From Streptomyces roseochromogenus subsp. oscitans DS 12.976 (GTDB taxonomy: Bacteria; Actinomycetota; Actinomycetes; Streptomycetales; Streptomycetaceae), in assembly GCF_000497445.1 (NCBI RefSeq), contig NZ_CM002285.1:7857409-7880093 (forward strand): 22,685 nt of DNA, read 5' to 3'. Of this stretch, positions 16,458 through 22,685 are shown one piece after another. The position numbers and the translations under genes were made by a program. Below the pieces are notes generated by a model. That model saw nothing but the letters and a program-made list of their open reading frames with translations. It did no database searches and was not told where the DNA came from. Position 1 is the stretch's first letter. Each line of letters begins with the position of its first letter.

Positions 16458-16964
16458 ATGACGCACGACTTGGTAGCCGCTCTGCACCCGCTGCTCACCG
16501 CTGAGGCCTCGGCCGAGGCATATGCCGCCGGGAGCGAGCCGGGCGACCTGGAGCAGGCTGTCTGGCTCCGCCTGCTGGAGCGTCTGGAGACCGACGGACC
16601 GCCGCCGGACCCACAGGGCTGGCTGCGCAAGGCCGTCCGCGCCGAGGCCCGCCGCAGCCGCCGTACCACCCGTCGCGAACGTCCCTACGGCGCCGAGCCT
16701 GTCGCCGACGCCCGCACCGACCCCGAGCAGTGTGTCCTCGCGGCCGCCCGGTACCGCGCACTGCGCGAAGCGGTACGCCGTCTGCCCGGCCGCTGCCCCC
16801 GGCTCATCGAGGCCCTGCTCTCCCCGAAGGACCTGACATACCGGGAGATCGCGGGGGAGTTGGGTATCTCACAGGGCAGTCTTGGCCCGGAACGCTCCAG
16901 ATGTCTGGGATGTCTACGGCGTTTGCTCACACCGGAGGTTGCGGCGCGCGAAGTGCGGGGATAG
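16458..16964 (+). CDS. Compact sigma-factor-like protein (sigma-70 regions 2 and 4 remnants)
   Basis: 168 aa from ATG 16458. Residues about 30-75 (DLEQAVWLRLLERL ... PQGWLRKAVRAEARRSRR) match the end of ECF sigma region 2. Residues about 115-160 carry a region 4 helix-turn-helix (LTYREIAGELGISQGSLGPE). The usual first helices of region 2, which hold core polymerase and the -10, look short or missing, so it may be a minimal ECF-like sigma or a DNA-binding derivative. There is no Shine-Dalgarno before 16458, and the frame stays open to a GTG at 16410 inside a strong hairpin, so the start is uncertain. A GNAT gene follows after 44 bases and may be co-transcribed. Target promoters are unknown. 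Confidence 0.72.
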   Translation: MTHDLVAALHPLLTAEASAEAYAAGSEPGDLEQAVWLRLLERLETDGPPPDPQGWLRKAVRAEARRSRRTTRRERPYGAEPVADARTDPEQCVLAAARYRALREAVRRLPGRCPRLIEALLSPKDLTYREIAGELGISQGSLGPERSRCLGCLRRLLTPEVAAREVRG

Positions 16965-17008
16965 GAGTGAGAACGACAGGTGATCAGGTGAGCGGGAGGC
17001 GTGCGCAC

Positions 17009-17506
17009 ATGGGCATGAGCGTGACCATCTCGGTGGCGACCGAACAGGACGCGGAGCAGATCTTCAGGCTCCAGTACCTGTGCTTCCAGAGCGAGGCGGC
17101 GCTGTACGGCAACTACCGCATCGACCCGCTCGTCCAGACTCTGGACTCCGTCCGCCAGGAGGTCGCCTCCGACTGTGTCTTCGTCGCCCGGCTCGGCGAA
17201 GAGGTGGTCGGCTCCGTGCGCGGCAAGGTCACCGAGGACGGCGCGGCCGCCATCGGCAAGCTCTGCGTCCACCCTCGCCTGCAGGGCCACGGCATCGGCG
17301 CGAGGCTGCTGCGCGCGGCCGAGGCGGCGCTGGCCGAGGAGCGCGGCGCCAAGAGGTTCCGCCTCTTCACCGGCCACCGCAGCGAGGGCAACCTCCGCCT
17401 CTACCGCCGCTCGGGCTACGAGACGGTGGGCAGGTCCCAGGGCGCCGATGGAGTGGAGCTGATCGTCCTCGAAAAGCAGGCGGGGACGTACGCGGCTACG
17501 GCTTGA
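17009..17506 (+). CDS. GNAT-family N-acetyltransferase
   Basis: 165 aa. The acetyl-CoA binding motif A is clear: LCVHPRLQGHGIGARLL (85-101, Q/R-x-x-G-x-G/A type), followed by the LYRRSGYETVG block (131-141) typical of the C-terminal strand. Substrate not identifiable; the family acetylates small amines or protein termini. ATG 17009 has GGGAGG 9 bases before it; in-frame ATG 17015 and GTG 16988 are possible alternatives. It lies 44 bases after the sigma-like gene in the same direction. Its last 11 bases overlap the convergent membrane-protein gene (stops at 17504-17506 and 17496-17498), so the two transcripts are antisense at their ends. Confidence 0.87.
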   Translation: MGMSVTISVATEQDAEQIFRLQYLCFQSEAALYGNYRIDPLVQTLDSVRQEVASDCVFVARLGEEVVGSVRGKVTEDGAAAIGKLCVHPRLQGHGIGARLLRAAEAALAEERGAKRFRLFTGHRSEGNLRLYRRSGYETVGRSQGADGVELIVLEKQAGTYAATA

Positions 17507-17915
17507 CGGTGTTCTGTGCCTTCCGCAGCCAGTACATCGCGGAGACCGGCAGCAGCACCGGAATGAAGATGTACCCCGCTCCGTAGTACGACCAGACGGT
17601 CGCGTCCGGGAACGCCGAGCGGTCGACGAGGGTCCAGGTACCGACGATCAGGACACCCGCGAGCTCGGCGGCGCAGCACACCAGCGCCGCCCTGCGGGCC
17701 GTTTCCCCACCCCGGATCAGCGTGTACGTGATGAACCCGTACACCACCCCGGCGACAGCCGACAGCGCGTAGGCCAGCGGCGCCCGGTGGAAGTCCGTGC
17801 TGATCTGGTACGCCGAACGCGACACCGCGCCGACCACCATCACGCCGTAGAACCACACGAGCAGCATGCCCGGCCCGCTGATCAACCGGGTCGGCTTCTC
17901 CTCCACCGCCGTCAC
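17496..17915 (-). CDS. Small integral membrane protein, unknown function
   Basis: 139 aa from GTG 17915, with about four hydrophobic segments (roughly residues 15-35, 45-65, 75-95 and 110-130) and a basic C-terminus (WLRKAQNTVKP). I recognise no domain. GTG 17915 has GGGGAGG 5 bases before it and begins 1 base after the stop of the upstream membrane-protein gene. An in-frame ATG at 17936 with GGAGGT 8 bases before it is almost as good and would overlap that gene by 20 bases. Either way the two are translationally coupled and probably form a pair in the membrane. The 3' end overlaps the convergent GNAT gene by 11 bases. Confidence 0.8.
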   Translation of the reverse strand: MTAVEEKPTRLISGPGMLLVWFYGVMVVGAVSRSAYQISTDFHRAPLAYALSAVAGVVYGFITYTLIRGGETARRAALVCCAAELAGVLIVGTWTLVDRSAFPDATVWSYYGAGYIFIPVLLPVSAMYWLRKAQNTVKP

Positions 17916-17916
17916 C

Positions 17917-18276
17917 TCAGCCTCCCCAGATGTCATAGAGCCGCACCTCCAGCACGGCCAGCACCACACCGCCGGCGGCGACCGTCACCGAGCCCCACTT
18001 GGTCCGCTCGGCCAGTGACATGAACCCCGCCGCCGGAACACACGCGAACGCGCCCAGCAGATACGCCACGAAGATCGTCGTGCCCTGCTCCGGCTTCTCG
18101 CCCCGCGCCAGCTGCACGATCCCGACCACCAGCTGGACCACGGCCAGCAGCGACACCACGGCCATGGCGATGAAGTGCCAGTCCTTGGTCGGCTGGTCCC
18201 GATAGGCGGCCCAGCCGCACCAGGCGGCGAGCAACAGCGCGGCGACCCCGGTCACCAGCGTCAGGGCATTGAGCAT
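17917..18276 (-). CDS. Small integral membrane protein, unknown function
   Basis: 119 aa with four predicted membrane helices: about residues 4-24, 34-56, 68-86 and 94-112. Short loops include YRDQPTKDW and RGEKPEQG. I recognise no domain or catalytic motif. ATG 18276 has only a weak AAGG ribosome site upstream. The stop lies next to or inside the start of the second membrane-protein gene (17496-17915), so the two form a small operon. The size and four-helix layout of both would fit a two-subunit membrane complex, but that is inference only. Confidence 0.8.
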   Translation of the reverse strand: MLNALTLVTGVAALLLAAWCGWAAYRDQPTKDWHFIAMAVVSLLAVVQLVVGIVQLARGEKPEQGTTIFVAYLLGAFACVPAAGFMSLAERTKWGSVTVAAGGVVLAVLEVRLYDIWGG

Positions 18277-18344
18277 GCGGTGACCTTATTACGGCCGAAA
18301 CGGACCCCGGCCGCCGACCCCGCCGTACACCGTGGGGTCTGGAC

Positions 18345-18580
18345 CATGACGATCCCTACATCACCCGCGGCAAGCCCGACCCCGAGCCCTGTCTGCTCGC
18401 CGCCCGGCAGCTCCTCGTCGACCCGGCTCACAGGCGGGCCGCGCCGCCGGAATGACCACCGTGGCGTTGACCACAACCCACCGCGTGGAGGAGCTCGACG
18501 CCGATCTCGTGGCGAGGGACCTGTCGGCCTTGTCGGCACTGGTCACCGAGCGGGGCATGGAGATCTCCGTCCGCCGCTGA
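18345..18580 (+). pseudogene. Remnant of a HAD-family phosphatase gene
   Basis: One frame from about 18345 reads DPYITRGKPDPEPCLLAARQ (18351-18410), the lysine-containing motif III region of beta-phosphoglucomutase-like HAD phosphatases, then runs to a stop at 18453. A second frame, two bases off, picks up AGRAAGMTTVALTTTHRVEE (about 18434-18493) and continues with LDADLVARDL to TGA at 18578, which is the C-terminal end of the same kind of protein. About a dozen residues that normally join them (the acidic motif IV, usually FEDAPAG) are gone, and the N-terminal two thirds are absent. So the gene has lost its 5' part, suffered an internal deletion of roughly 40 bp and is frameshifted. No product is expected. 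Confidence 0.7.
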
Positions 18581-18703
18581 GGCCCCGCCGGGCTGTCCGC
18601 CGCCGTCCACTATCCGGACAGTTGCGACCGGTCAGGACCGTACGTCTGCTTTACTGATCGCATGACCACGACGAGCTGCCGCACCCTTGCGACCGAGGCG
18701 ACC

Positions 18704-18760
18704 ATGACGCCCGGTGCTCGTTGTATGTGTCGTTCGATGTGTCGAATGTGCGCCTTCTAG
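18704..18760 (+). CDS. Putative Cys/Met-rich leader peptide before metNIQ
   Basis: The short ORF encodes MTPGARCMCRSMCRMCAF, with 4 Cys and 4 Met in 18 residues, clustered in the last 12. GAGG (18695-18698) lies 5 bases before its ATG. In the same frame an earlier ATG at 18662 would give 32 residues. Codons such as TGT, CGT and CGA are unusual for this GC-rich genome. It ends 161 bases before metN, the methionine-importer ATPase gene. The placement fits a regulatory leader that senses charged Cys or Met tRNA by ribosome stalling; actinobacterial Cys-rich leader peptides of this type have been reported for sulphur genes. The same bases contain ATGTGTCG repeats and TTCGA-N4-TCGAA, so a protein-binding site is the main alternative. 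Function is inference. Confidence 0.45.
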   Translation: MTPGARCMCRSMCRMCAF

Positions 18761-18921
18761 AGGGCCCCGTACCAGCTGAGCCTCGCGCCCCGAAGCGAGA
18801 GCCGTGGCATGTCCGTGCGCCGCAGTCCGTACGAGACGCACATCCACTTCCCATGCCTGAACCGCATGCACCCGTGCCCGGGCACACCCACGCCCGCGCA
18901 CTCGACAGTGACGGAAATCCT
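18761..18921 (+). promoter_or_regulatory. Leader region between the small ORF and metN
   Basis: 161 bases. It contains a small hairpin CTCGC-N8-GCGAG (18782-18799) and the palindrome GTGCCCGGGCAC (18874-18885). I looked for the conserved core of SAM-I/SAM-IV riboswitches (GGCAACC and its partners) and did not see it. Whether these stems switch with leader-peptide translation is open. Confidence 0.35.
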
Positions 18922-19956
18922 GTGATCACCACCTCGGGCCTGACCAAGGTCTACCGCTCCCGCGGCCGTGACGTCACCGCCCTGGACGGCGTCGATCTCC
19001 ATGTCCGCGAAGGCGAGGTCTACGGCGTCATCGGCCAGTCCGGCGCCGGCAAGTCCTCCCTCATCCGCTGCGTCAACCTGCTGGAGCGCCCCACCTCCGG
19101 CACCGTGACCGTCGCCGGCCAGGACCTCACCGCCCTCGCCGGGCGCGGCCCGCGCGCCGGCAAGGAACTGCGCCAGGCGCGCAGCCGGATCGGCATGGTC
19201 TTCCAGCACTTCAACCTGCTGTCCTCGCGCACCGTCCTGGACAACGTCGAGCTGCCGCTGGAAATCCTCGGCAAGTCCGGCAAGGAGCGCTCCCGCAAGG
19301 CGCTCGAACTCCTCGACCTGGTCGGTCTCGCCGACAGGGCGGGGGCCTACCCCGCCCAGCTCTCCGGCGGCCAGAAGCAGCGTGTCGGCATCGCCCGCGC
19401 CCTCGCCGGCGACCCCAAGGTGCTGCTCTCCGACGAGGCCACCAGCGCCCTGGACCCCGAGACCACCCGCTCCATCCTCCAGCTGCTGCGCGACCTGAAC
19501 CGGCAGCTGGGCCTGACCGTCCTGCTCATCACGCACGAGATGGACGTCGTGAAGTCGGTCTGCGACTCCGCGGCCCTCATGGAGAAGGGCCGGATCGTGG
19601 AGTCCGGCACGGTCAGCGAACTGCTGGCCACCCCGGGCTCCGAGCTGGCCGCCGCGCTGTTCCCGGTCAGCGGTGAGCGCACGGGCGACGACCGGACCGT
19701 CCTGGACGTCACCTTCCACGGCGAGGCCGCGACCCAGCCGGTCGTCTCCCAGCTCGCGCGCACCTACAACATCGACATCTCGATCCTCGGCGCCGCCATC
19801 GACACCGTCGGCGGCCTGCAGATCGGCCGTATGCGCATCGAACTGCCCGGCCGCTACGAGGACAACGTGGTGCCGATCGGGTTCCTGCGCGAACAGGGGC
19901 TCCAGATCGACGTGGTGGGCCAGGAGGCTCTGCTGGTGAAGGAAGGTGCCAAGTGA
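18922..19956 (+). CDS. metN: Methionine ABC transporter ATP-binding protein
   Basis: 344 aa. It powers uptake of methionine with MetI and MetQ. Nucleotide-binding motifs are Walker A GQSGAGKS (39-46), Q-loop VFQHFN (93-98), signature LSGGQ (147-151), Walker B VLLSDEATSALD (168-179) and the H-loop LITHE (about 202-206). The last 80 residues (about 260-340) form a NIL domain, which binds methionine and shuts the transporter down (trans-inhibition) in MetN proteins. I chose GTG 18922, giving VITTSGLTKVY, because the conserved protein begins there; upstream ATG 18853 is in frame but adds a non-conserved Pro/His-rich stretch. The metI GTG overlaps this stop by 4 bases. A Cys/Met-rich leader ORF lies upstream. 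Confidence 0.94.
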   Translation: MITTSGLTKVYRSRGRDVTALDGVDLHVREGEVYGVIGQSGAGKSSLIRCVNLLERPTSGTVTVAGQDLTALAGRGPRAGKELRQARSRIGMVFQHFNLLSSRTVLDNVELPLEILGKSGKERSRKALELLDLVGLADRAGAYPAQLSGGQKQRVGIARALAGDPKVLLSDEATSALDPETTRSILQLLRDLNRQLGLTVLLITHEMDVVKSVCDSAALMEKGRIVESGTVSELLATPGSELAAALFPVSGERTGDDRTVLDVTFHGEAATQPVVSQLARTYNIDISILGAAIDTVGGLQIGRMRIELPGRYEDNVVPIGFLREQGLQIDVVGQEALLVKEGAK

Positions 19957-20690
19957 CCTGGTCCGAGATGCAGCCGCTGCTGTCGCAGGCGTGTTCCGAG
20001 ACGCTCTCGATGGTGTTGTGGTCCACCCTGATCGCCGTCGCCGTCGGCCTTCCGCTCGGCATCCTCCTCGTCCTCACGGACCGGGGCGGCCTGCTGCAGA
20101 ACGTCGTCGCCAACAAGGTGATCGGCCAGATCGTGAACATAGGCCGGTCCATGCCGTTCATCATCCTGATGGTCGCGCTGATGACCTTCACCCGCTGGGT
20201 CACCGGGACCACGATCGGTACGACCGCCGCGATCGTGCCGCTCGCCATCGGCGGCATCCCGTTCTTCGCCCGCCTGGTCGAGACGGCCGTCCGCGAAGTG
20301 GACCACGGTCTTGTCGAGGCCGTGCAGTCCATGGGCGGCAACACCTGGACGATCGTCCGCAAGGTCCTCGTCCCCGAGGCGCTGCCCTCGCTGATCGCCA
20401 GCACTACCACCACGATCATCGCGCTCATCGGCTACTCCGCCATGGCCGGCACGGTCGGCGGCGGCGGCCTCGGTGACCTCGCCGTCCGCTACGGCTACCA
20501 GCGCTTCGAGACCGAGCTGATGTGGATCACCGTCGCGATCCTCGCTGTCGTGATCTCCCTGATCCAGTTCGCCGGCGACTTCGCGGCCCGCTCGCTGTAC
20601 AGCCGTGGCGGCCGCTCCGGCCCCGGGCCGAAACTCCGCCTGCTGAAGGCGAAGGAGCCCGCCGCGGCCGATGTCGGCAAGGCCGCGTAA
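19953..20690 (+). CDS. metI: Methionine ABC transporter permease
   Basis: 245 aa. It is a BPD_transp_1 permease of five to six helices and forms the membrane channel with MetN and MetQ. The EAA loop that docks on the ATPase is present: EAVQSMGGNTWTIVRKVLVP (about 127-146). SAMAGTVGGGGLGDLAVRYGY (about 164-184) is a block typical of MetI. The charged C-terminal tail (about 222-245) is a local extension. The GTG start overlaps the metN stop (GTGA), so translation is coupled. The stop lies inside a hairpin (20681-20699) followed by TTTT, which could reduce read-through into metQ. Confidence 0.94.
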   Translation: MTWSEMQPLLSQACSETLSMVLWSTLIAVAVGLPLGILLVLTDRGGLLQNVVANKVIGQIVNIGRSMPFIILMVALMTFTRWVTGTTIGTTAAIVPLAIGGIPFFARLVETAVREVDHGLVEAVQSMGGNTWTIVRKVLVPEALPSLIASTTTTIIALIGYSAMAGTVGGGGLGDLAVRYGYQRFETELMWITVAILAVVISLIQFAGDFAARSLYSRGGRSGPGPKLRLLKAKEPAAADVGKAA

Positions 20691-20704
20691 GCCGCGGCCC
20701 TTTT
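20681..20704 (+). terminator. Terminator-like hairpin over the metI stop codon
   Basis: Arms GGCCGC (20681-20686) and GCGGCC (20694-20699), a 7-base loop holding the tail of the stop codon, then C and TTTT. It looks like a weak intrinsic terminator inside the operon, which would set the metQ to metNI ratio or mark a processing site. Confidence 0.5.
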
Positions 20705-20752
20705 GAGACTCCCCGTTCGCCCACCCGTCACCCGACCACCACCCCTCAACGA

Positions 20753-20786
20753 CGGCGCTTCGCGCCGGCAGCCCCTGATTCGGGGT
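20753..20786 (+). other. Twin hairpins upstream of metQ
   Basis: CGGCGC-TTC-GCGCCG (20753-20767) and GCCCC-TGATTC-GGGGT (20771-20786) lie in tandem, 30 bases before metQ. Such stems between an upstream gene and a binding-protein gene often protect the downstream mRNA from 3'-5' decay or mark processing. Function not proven. Confidence 0.55.
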
Positions 20787-20815
20787 CGCACCACCCTTAA
20801 GGAAAGGCACTTTTC

Positions 20816-21649
20816 GTGCGTAACACCGCCAAGCTCACCACCGCCGTCCTCGCCGCCGGAGCCCTCACCTTCGGGCTGACCGCCTGCGGCTCCGGCAAGT
20901 CCTCCTCTTCCTCCGCCGACTACAGCGGCCCGCTGGTCGTCGCCGCGAGCCCGACCCCGCACGCCGAGATCCTGAACTTCGTCAAGAAGAACCTGGCGAA
21001 GAAGGCGGGCCTCGACCTGGAGGTCAAGGAGTTCACGGACTACATCACGCCGAACACGGCGACCGAGGACGGCTCGGTGGACGCCAACTACTTCCAGAAC
21101 CAGCCGTACCTCGACGACTTCAACAACAAGCGCGGCACCCACATCGTGCCCGTCGTCACGGTGCACCTGGAGCCGCTCGGCCTGTACTCCCACAAGGTCA
21201 AGAAGGCCGACGCCCTGAAGAGCGGTGCGACCATCGCCGTCCCGAACGACGCCGTCAACGAGGCCCGCGCCCTGAAGCTGCTCGCGGCCAACGGGCTCAT
21301 CACCCTCAAGGACGGCGTCGGCAACGAGGCCACCCCGCAGGACATCACCAAGAACCCCAAGCACCTCCAGTTCAAGGAGGTCGAGGCGGCGCAGACCCCG
21401 CGCTCCCTGGACGACGTGGACGCCGCCGTCGTGAACGGCAACTACGCCATCTCCGCCGGTCTGAAGCCCGCCAAGGACGCGCTCCTCCTCGAGTCCGCCA
21501 AGAACAACCCGTACGCGAACTTCCTGGCGGTCAAGAAGGGCAACGAGAAGGACCCGCGGGTCAAGAAGCTCGCCAAGCTCCTCACCTCGCCCGAGGTCAA
21601 GAAGTTCATCGAGGACAAGTACCAGGGCTCGGTCATCCCCTCCTTCTGA
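20816..21649 (+). CDS. metQ: Methionine-binding lipoprotein
   Basis: 277 aa. The lipobox LTAC has its lipidated cysteine at C24 after a standard signal, then a Ser-rich tether (to about 36) and a NLPA/MetQ-type two-lobe binding domain. Conserved blocks are SPTPHAEIL (about 45-53), the FTDYITPN segment, DANYFQNQPYLDDFN (about 88-102) and NGNYAISAGL near the hinge of the second lobe. It captures methionine outside the cell and delivers it to MetI/MetN. The GTG at 20816 has AAGGAAAGG 8-10 bases upstream. It is 125 bases after metI with three hairpins between, so expression may be adjusted separately. A strong terminator follows. Confidence 0.94.
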   Translation: MRNTAKLTTAVLAAGALTFGLTACGSGKSSSSSADYSGPLVVAASPTPHAEILNFVKKNLAKKAGLDLEVKEFTDYITPNTATEDGSVDANYFQNQPYLDDFNNKRGTHIVPVVTVHLEPLGLYSHKVKKADALKSGATIAVPNDAVNEARALKLLAANGLITLKDGVGNEATPQDITKNPKHLQFKEVEAAQTPRSLDDVDAAVVNGNYAISAGLKPAKDALLLESAKNNPYANFLAVKKGNEKDPRVKKLAKLLTSPEVKKFIEDKYQGSVIPSF

Positions 21650-21703
21650 GACCGTCCGTCCTGCCCCTGACCGACAGCTGACAGCACGTATACGGCGTTT
21701 CGC

Positions 21704-21747
21704 CACGCACGGGGTCCACTCCCTCACCGGGTGTGGACCCCGTCGTG
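21704..21747 (+). terminator. Strong hairpin terminator after metQ
   Basis: Perfect 11-bp arms ACGGGGTCCAC (21709-21719) and GTGGACCCCGT (21733-21743), extended by CACG (21704-21707) and CGTG (21744-21747) past a one-base bulge. It lies 55 bases after the metQ stop, with no long T-run. Confidence 0.75.
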
Positions 21748-21824
21748 CGGTTCGGTGGTTTCATGCTGCATGCTGGGCAGTTCAGCAGGCCCTGACGGTA
21801 TTTCCGAAGGTTACGGAGCGGCGC

Positions 21825-22472
21825 ATGACTAGCACCTTCCCCAACATCTCCATCAGCACGGAGCGGTTGGTGCTGCGTCCCCTCGACGAGGACGACGCGC
21901 CCGCCCTGGCCGAGATGATGAACGACGAGCAGGTCGGCACCTGGACCGGCGTCCCGCAGCCCTACACCGAGGACCAGGCCCGCCGCTGGATCACCCAGGA
22001 CGCCCCCGCCGAGCGCATCGCGGGCCGCGGCCTCGACCTCGCCGTGGACGAGTTCCTCACCCAGCGCCTGGTCGGCATCGTCCAGCTCGCCAAGACCAAC
22101 TGGCGGGTACGCTCCACCGAGATGTCGTACATCATCGCCCCCTGGGCCCGCGGTGAGGGCTATGCCTCGGAGGCCGCGCTCGCCACCGCCCACTGGCTCT
22201 TCGGCGACCGGAAGTTCGAGCGCGTCGAGCTGCGCACCGCCGCGGACAACACCGCCTCCCAGCAGGTCGCCCAGAAGATCGGCTGCGTCAGCGAGGGCGT
22301 TCTGCGCAACGCCTGCATAGTCCGCCATCGAGCCGAGGACGGCACCTGGACCGATGTGCGCTCCGACTACATCGTGTGGAGCCTCCTGCCGGAGGACCTG
22401 GAGGGCGCCGACGAGCAGCTCGCCGACACCGGCGGCTTCACCTCGTACTCGGAGTACTCGGACTGGAACTGA
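21825..22472 (+). CDS. GNAT N-acetyltransferase, RimJ/RimL (Acetyltransf_3) type
   Basis: 215 aa. The N-terminus has the STERLVLRPLDEDDAPAL block typical of RimJ/RimL relatives. The acetyl-CoA site is in APWARGEGYASEAALATAHW (about 106-125), and the last conserved block NTASQQVAQKIGCVSEGVLR (about 142-161) is the C-terminal strand-helix of the fold. Family members acetylate protein N-termini or small molecules; the substrate here cannot be told. The tail (about 190-215) is acidic and Ser/Tyr-rich (TSYSEYSDWN), possibly flexible. ATG 21825 has CGGAG about 8 bases before it. It stands alone between two terminators (21704-21747 and 22475-22502). Confidence 0.88.
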   Translation: MTSTFPNISISTERLVLRPLDEDDAPALAEMMNDEQVGTWTGVPQPYTEDQARRWITQDAPAERIAGRGLDLAVDEFLTQRLVGIVQLAKTNWRVRSTEMSYIIAPWARGEGYASEAALATAHWLFGDRKFERVELRTAADNTASQQVAQKIGCVSEGVLRNACIVRHRAEDGTWTDVRSDYIVWSLLPEDLEGADEQLADTGGFTSYSEYSDWN

Positions 22473-22474
22473 GC

Positions 22475-22502
22475 CCCTGAGCCTCACCGGGTACGCTCAG
22501 GG
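22475..22502 (+). terminator. Hairpin terminator after the acetyltransferase gene
   Basis: Perfect 8-bp arms CCCTGAGC (22475-22482) and GCTCAGGG (22495-22502) with a 12-base loop, starting 2 bases after the stop codon. Confidence 0.65.
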
Positions 22503-22560
22503 CACCCGGATACGGGCCTATACCCCTGACGACCTGCGAAGACCTGGAGAGAAACGACGA

Positions 22561-22685
22561 TGGCCGACCGGGTCACGGTGATCGGCTGGGACGGCTCGCC
22601 GCTGACAGGCGCGGCACGCGCAGCCCTCGGCGCCGCCACGCTCGTGGCCGGCGCGGCCCACCACCTGGCGCTGCCCGAGGTCCCG
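22561..22685 (+). CDS. cobL: Precorrin-6Y methyltransferase (CobL/CbiE-like), N-terminal part only
   Basis: 41 codons are visible before the right edge. The start VTVIGWDGSPLTGAARAALG (5-24) followed by ATLVAGAAHHLALPEV matches the N-terminus of CobL/CbiE tetrapyrrole methylases, where this region is the first strand, the SAM-side glycine loop and the typical AxxVxGxxxHLAL block. The enzyme methylates C5 and C15 of precorrin-6Y, and decarboxylates it, in cobalamin synthesis. ATG 22561 has GGAGAG about 9 bases upstream. I looked for a cobalamin riboswitch in the 88 bases upstream; the gap is too short and none is visible. The assignment rests on 41 residues. Confidence 0.72.

Noticed and set aside
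18761..18921. SAM riboswitch before metN
   Set aside because: No GGCAACC core or matching stems of SAM-I/SAM-IV that I could find by eye.
18721..18921. N-terminal extension of MetN back to 18721
   Set aside because: The frame is open but Pro/His/Arg-rich and not MetN-like; the conserved protein starts at GTG 18922.
22473..22560. Cobalamin riboswitch before cobL
   Set aside because: Only 88 bases, partly a terminator hairpin; no B12-box-like sequence.

Overview
The window is high-GC actinobacterial DNA, almost certainly from a Streptomyces chromosome. The signs are strong G/C third-position bias, frequent GTG and one TTG start, 4-base GTGA/ATGA stop-start overlaps, promoters that seem to give leaderless transcripts, and the neighbour set argG-argH, plsC/glpQ, metN-metI-metQ and cobL, which resembles the cobL-to-argH stretch of the S. 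coelicolor core (from memory, not searched). Everything reads as core or near-core metabolism. I see no IS element, prophage, CRISPR array, tRNA or rRNA.

Left part (1-7371). A leftward operon holds a tandemly repeated two-gene redox module: a ferric-reductase-like haem/flavin membrane protein followed by an exported protein with a covalent-FMN (ApbE-type) motif, then the same pair again, the last gene cut by the window edge. Divergent from it is an OmpR-family response regulator/histidine kinase pair. Their shared 211-bp gap holds a TGTGA-N6-TCACA-like site and short repeats. Convergent to the kinase are a secreted L,D-transpeptidase-like protein and, just upstream of it, a flavin/PNPOx-family protein with a good sigma-70-type promoter.

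Middle (7372-14113). A small secreted protein with its own terminator is divergent from argG-argH, the last two steps of arginine synthesis. The argG promoter carries an ArgR-type palindrome exactly between its -35 and -10. Then come an aldo/keto reductase and a self-contained efflux module: a TetR repressor under a promoter overlapped by a 22-bp perfect operator, translationally coupled to a DHA2-type MFS exporter. Two copies of a dispersed Streptomyces intergenic repeat lie after argH and after the exporter.

Right part (14114-22685). A PlsC-type acyltransferase and a Tat-exported glycerophosphodiester phosphodiesterase (glpQ) diverge from a region with a clear PHO box (four 11-bp units), linking phospholipid synthesis and phosphate scavenging. 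A compact sigma-factor-like gene, a GNAT acetyltransferase and two small membrane proteins follow. Between these and metNIQ lie a HAD-phosphatase remnant (frameshifted and internally deleted) and a putative Cys/Met-rich leader peptide. The leader sits in front of a complete methionine ABC importer (metN with a NIL domain, metI, metQ). A RimJ/RimL-type acetyltransferase and the start of a CobL/CbiE-like precorrin methylase close the window.

The most novel-looking signals are the Cys/Met leader peptide before metNIQ, the doubled flavin/haem electron-transfer module with its palindromes, and the PHO box shared by plsC and glpQ.
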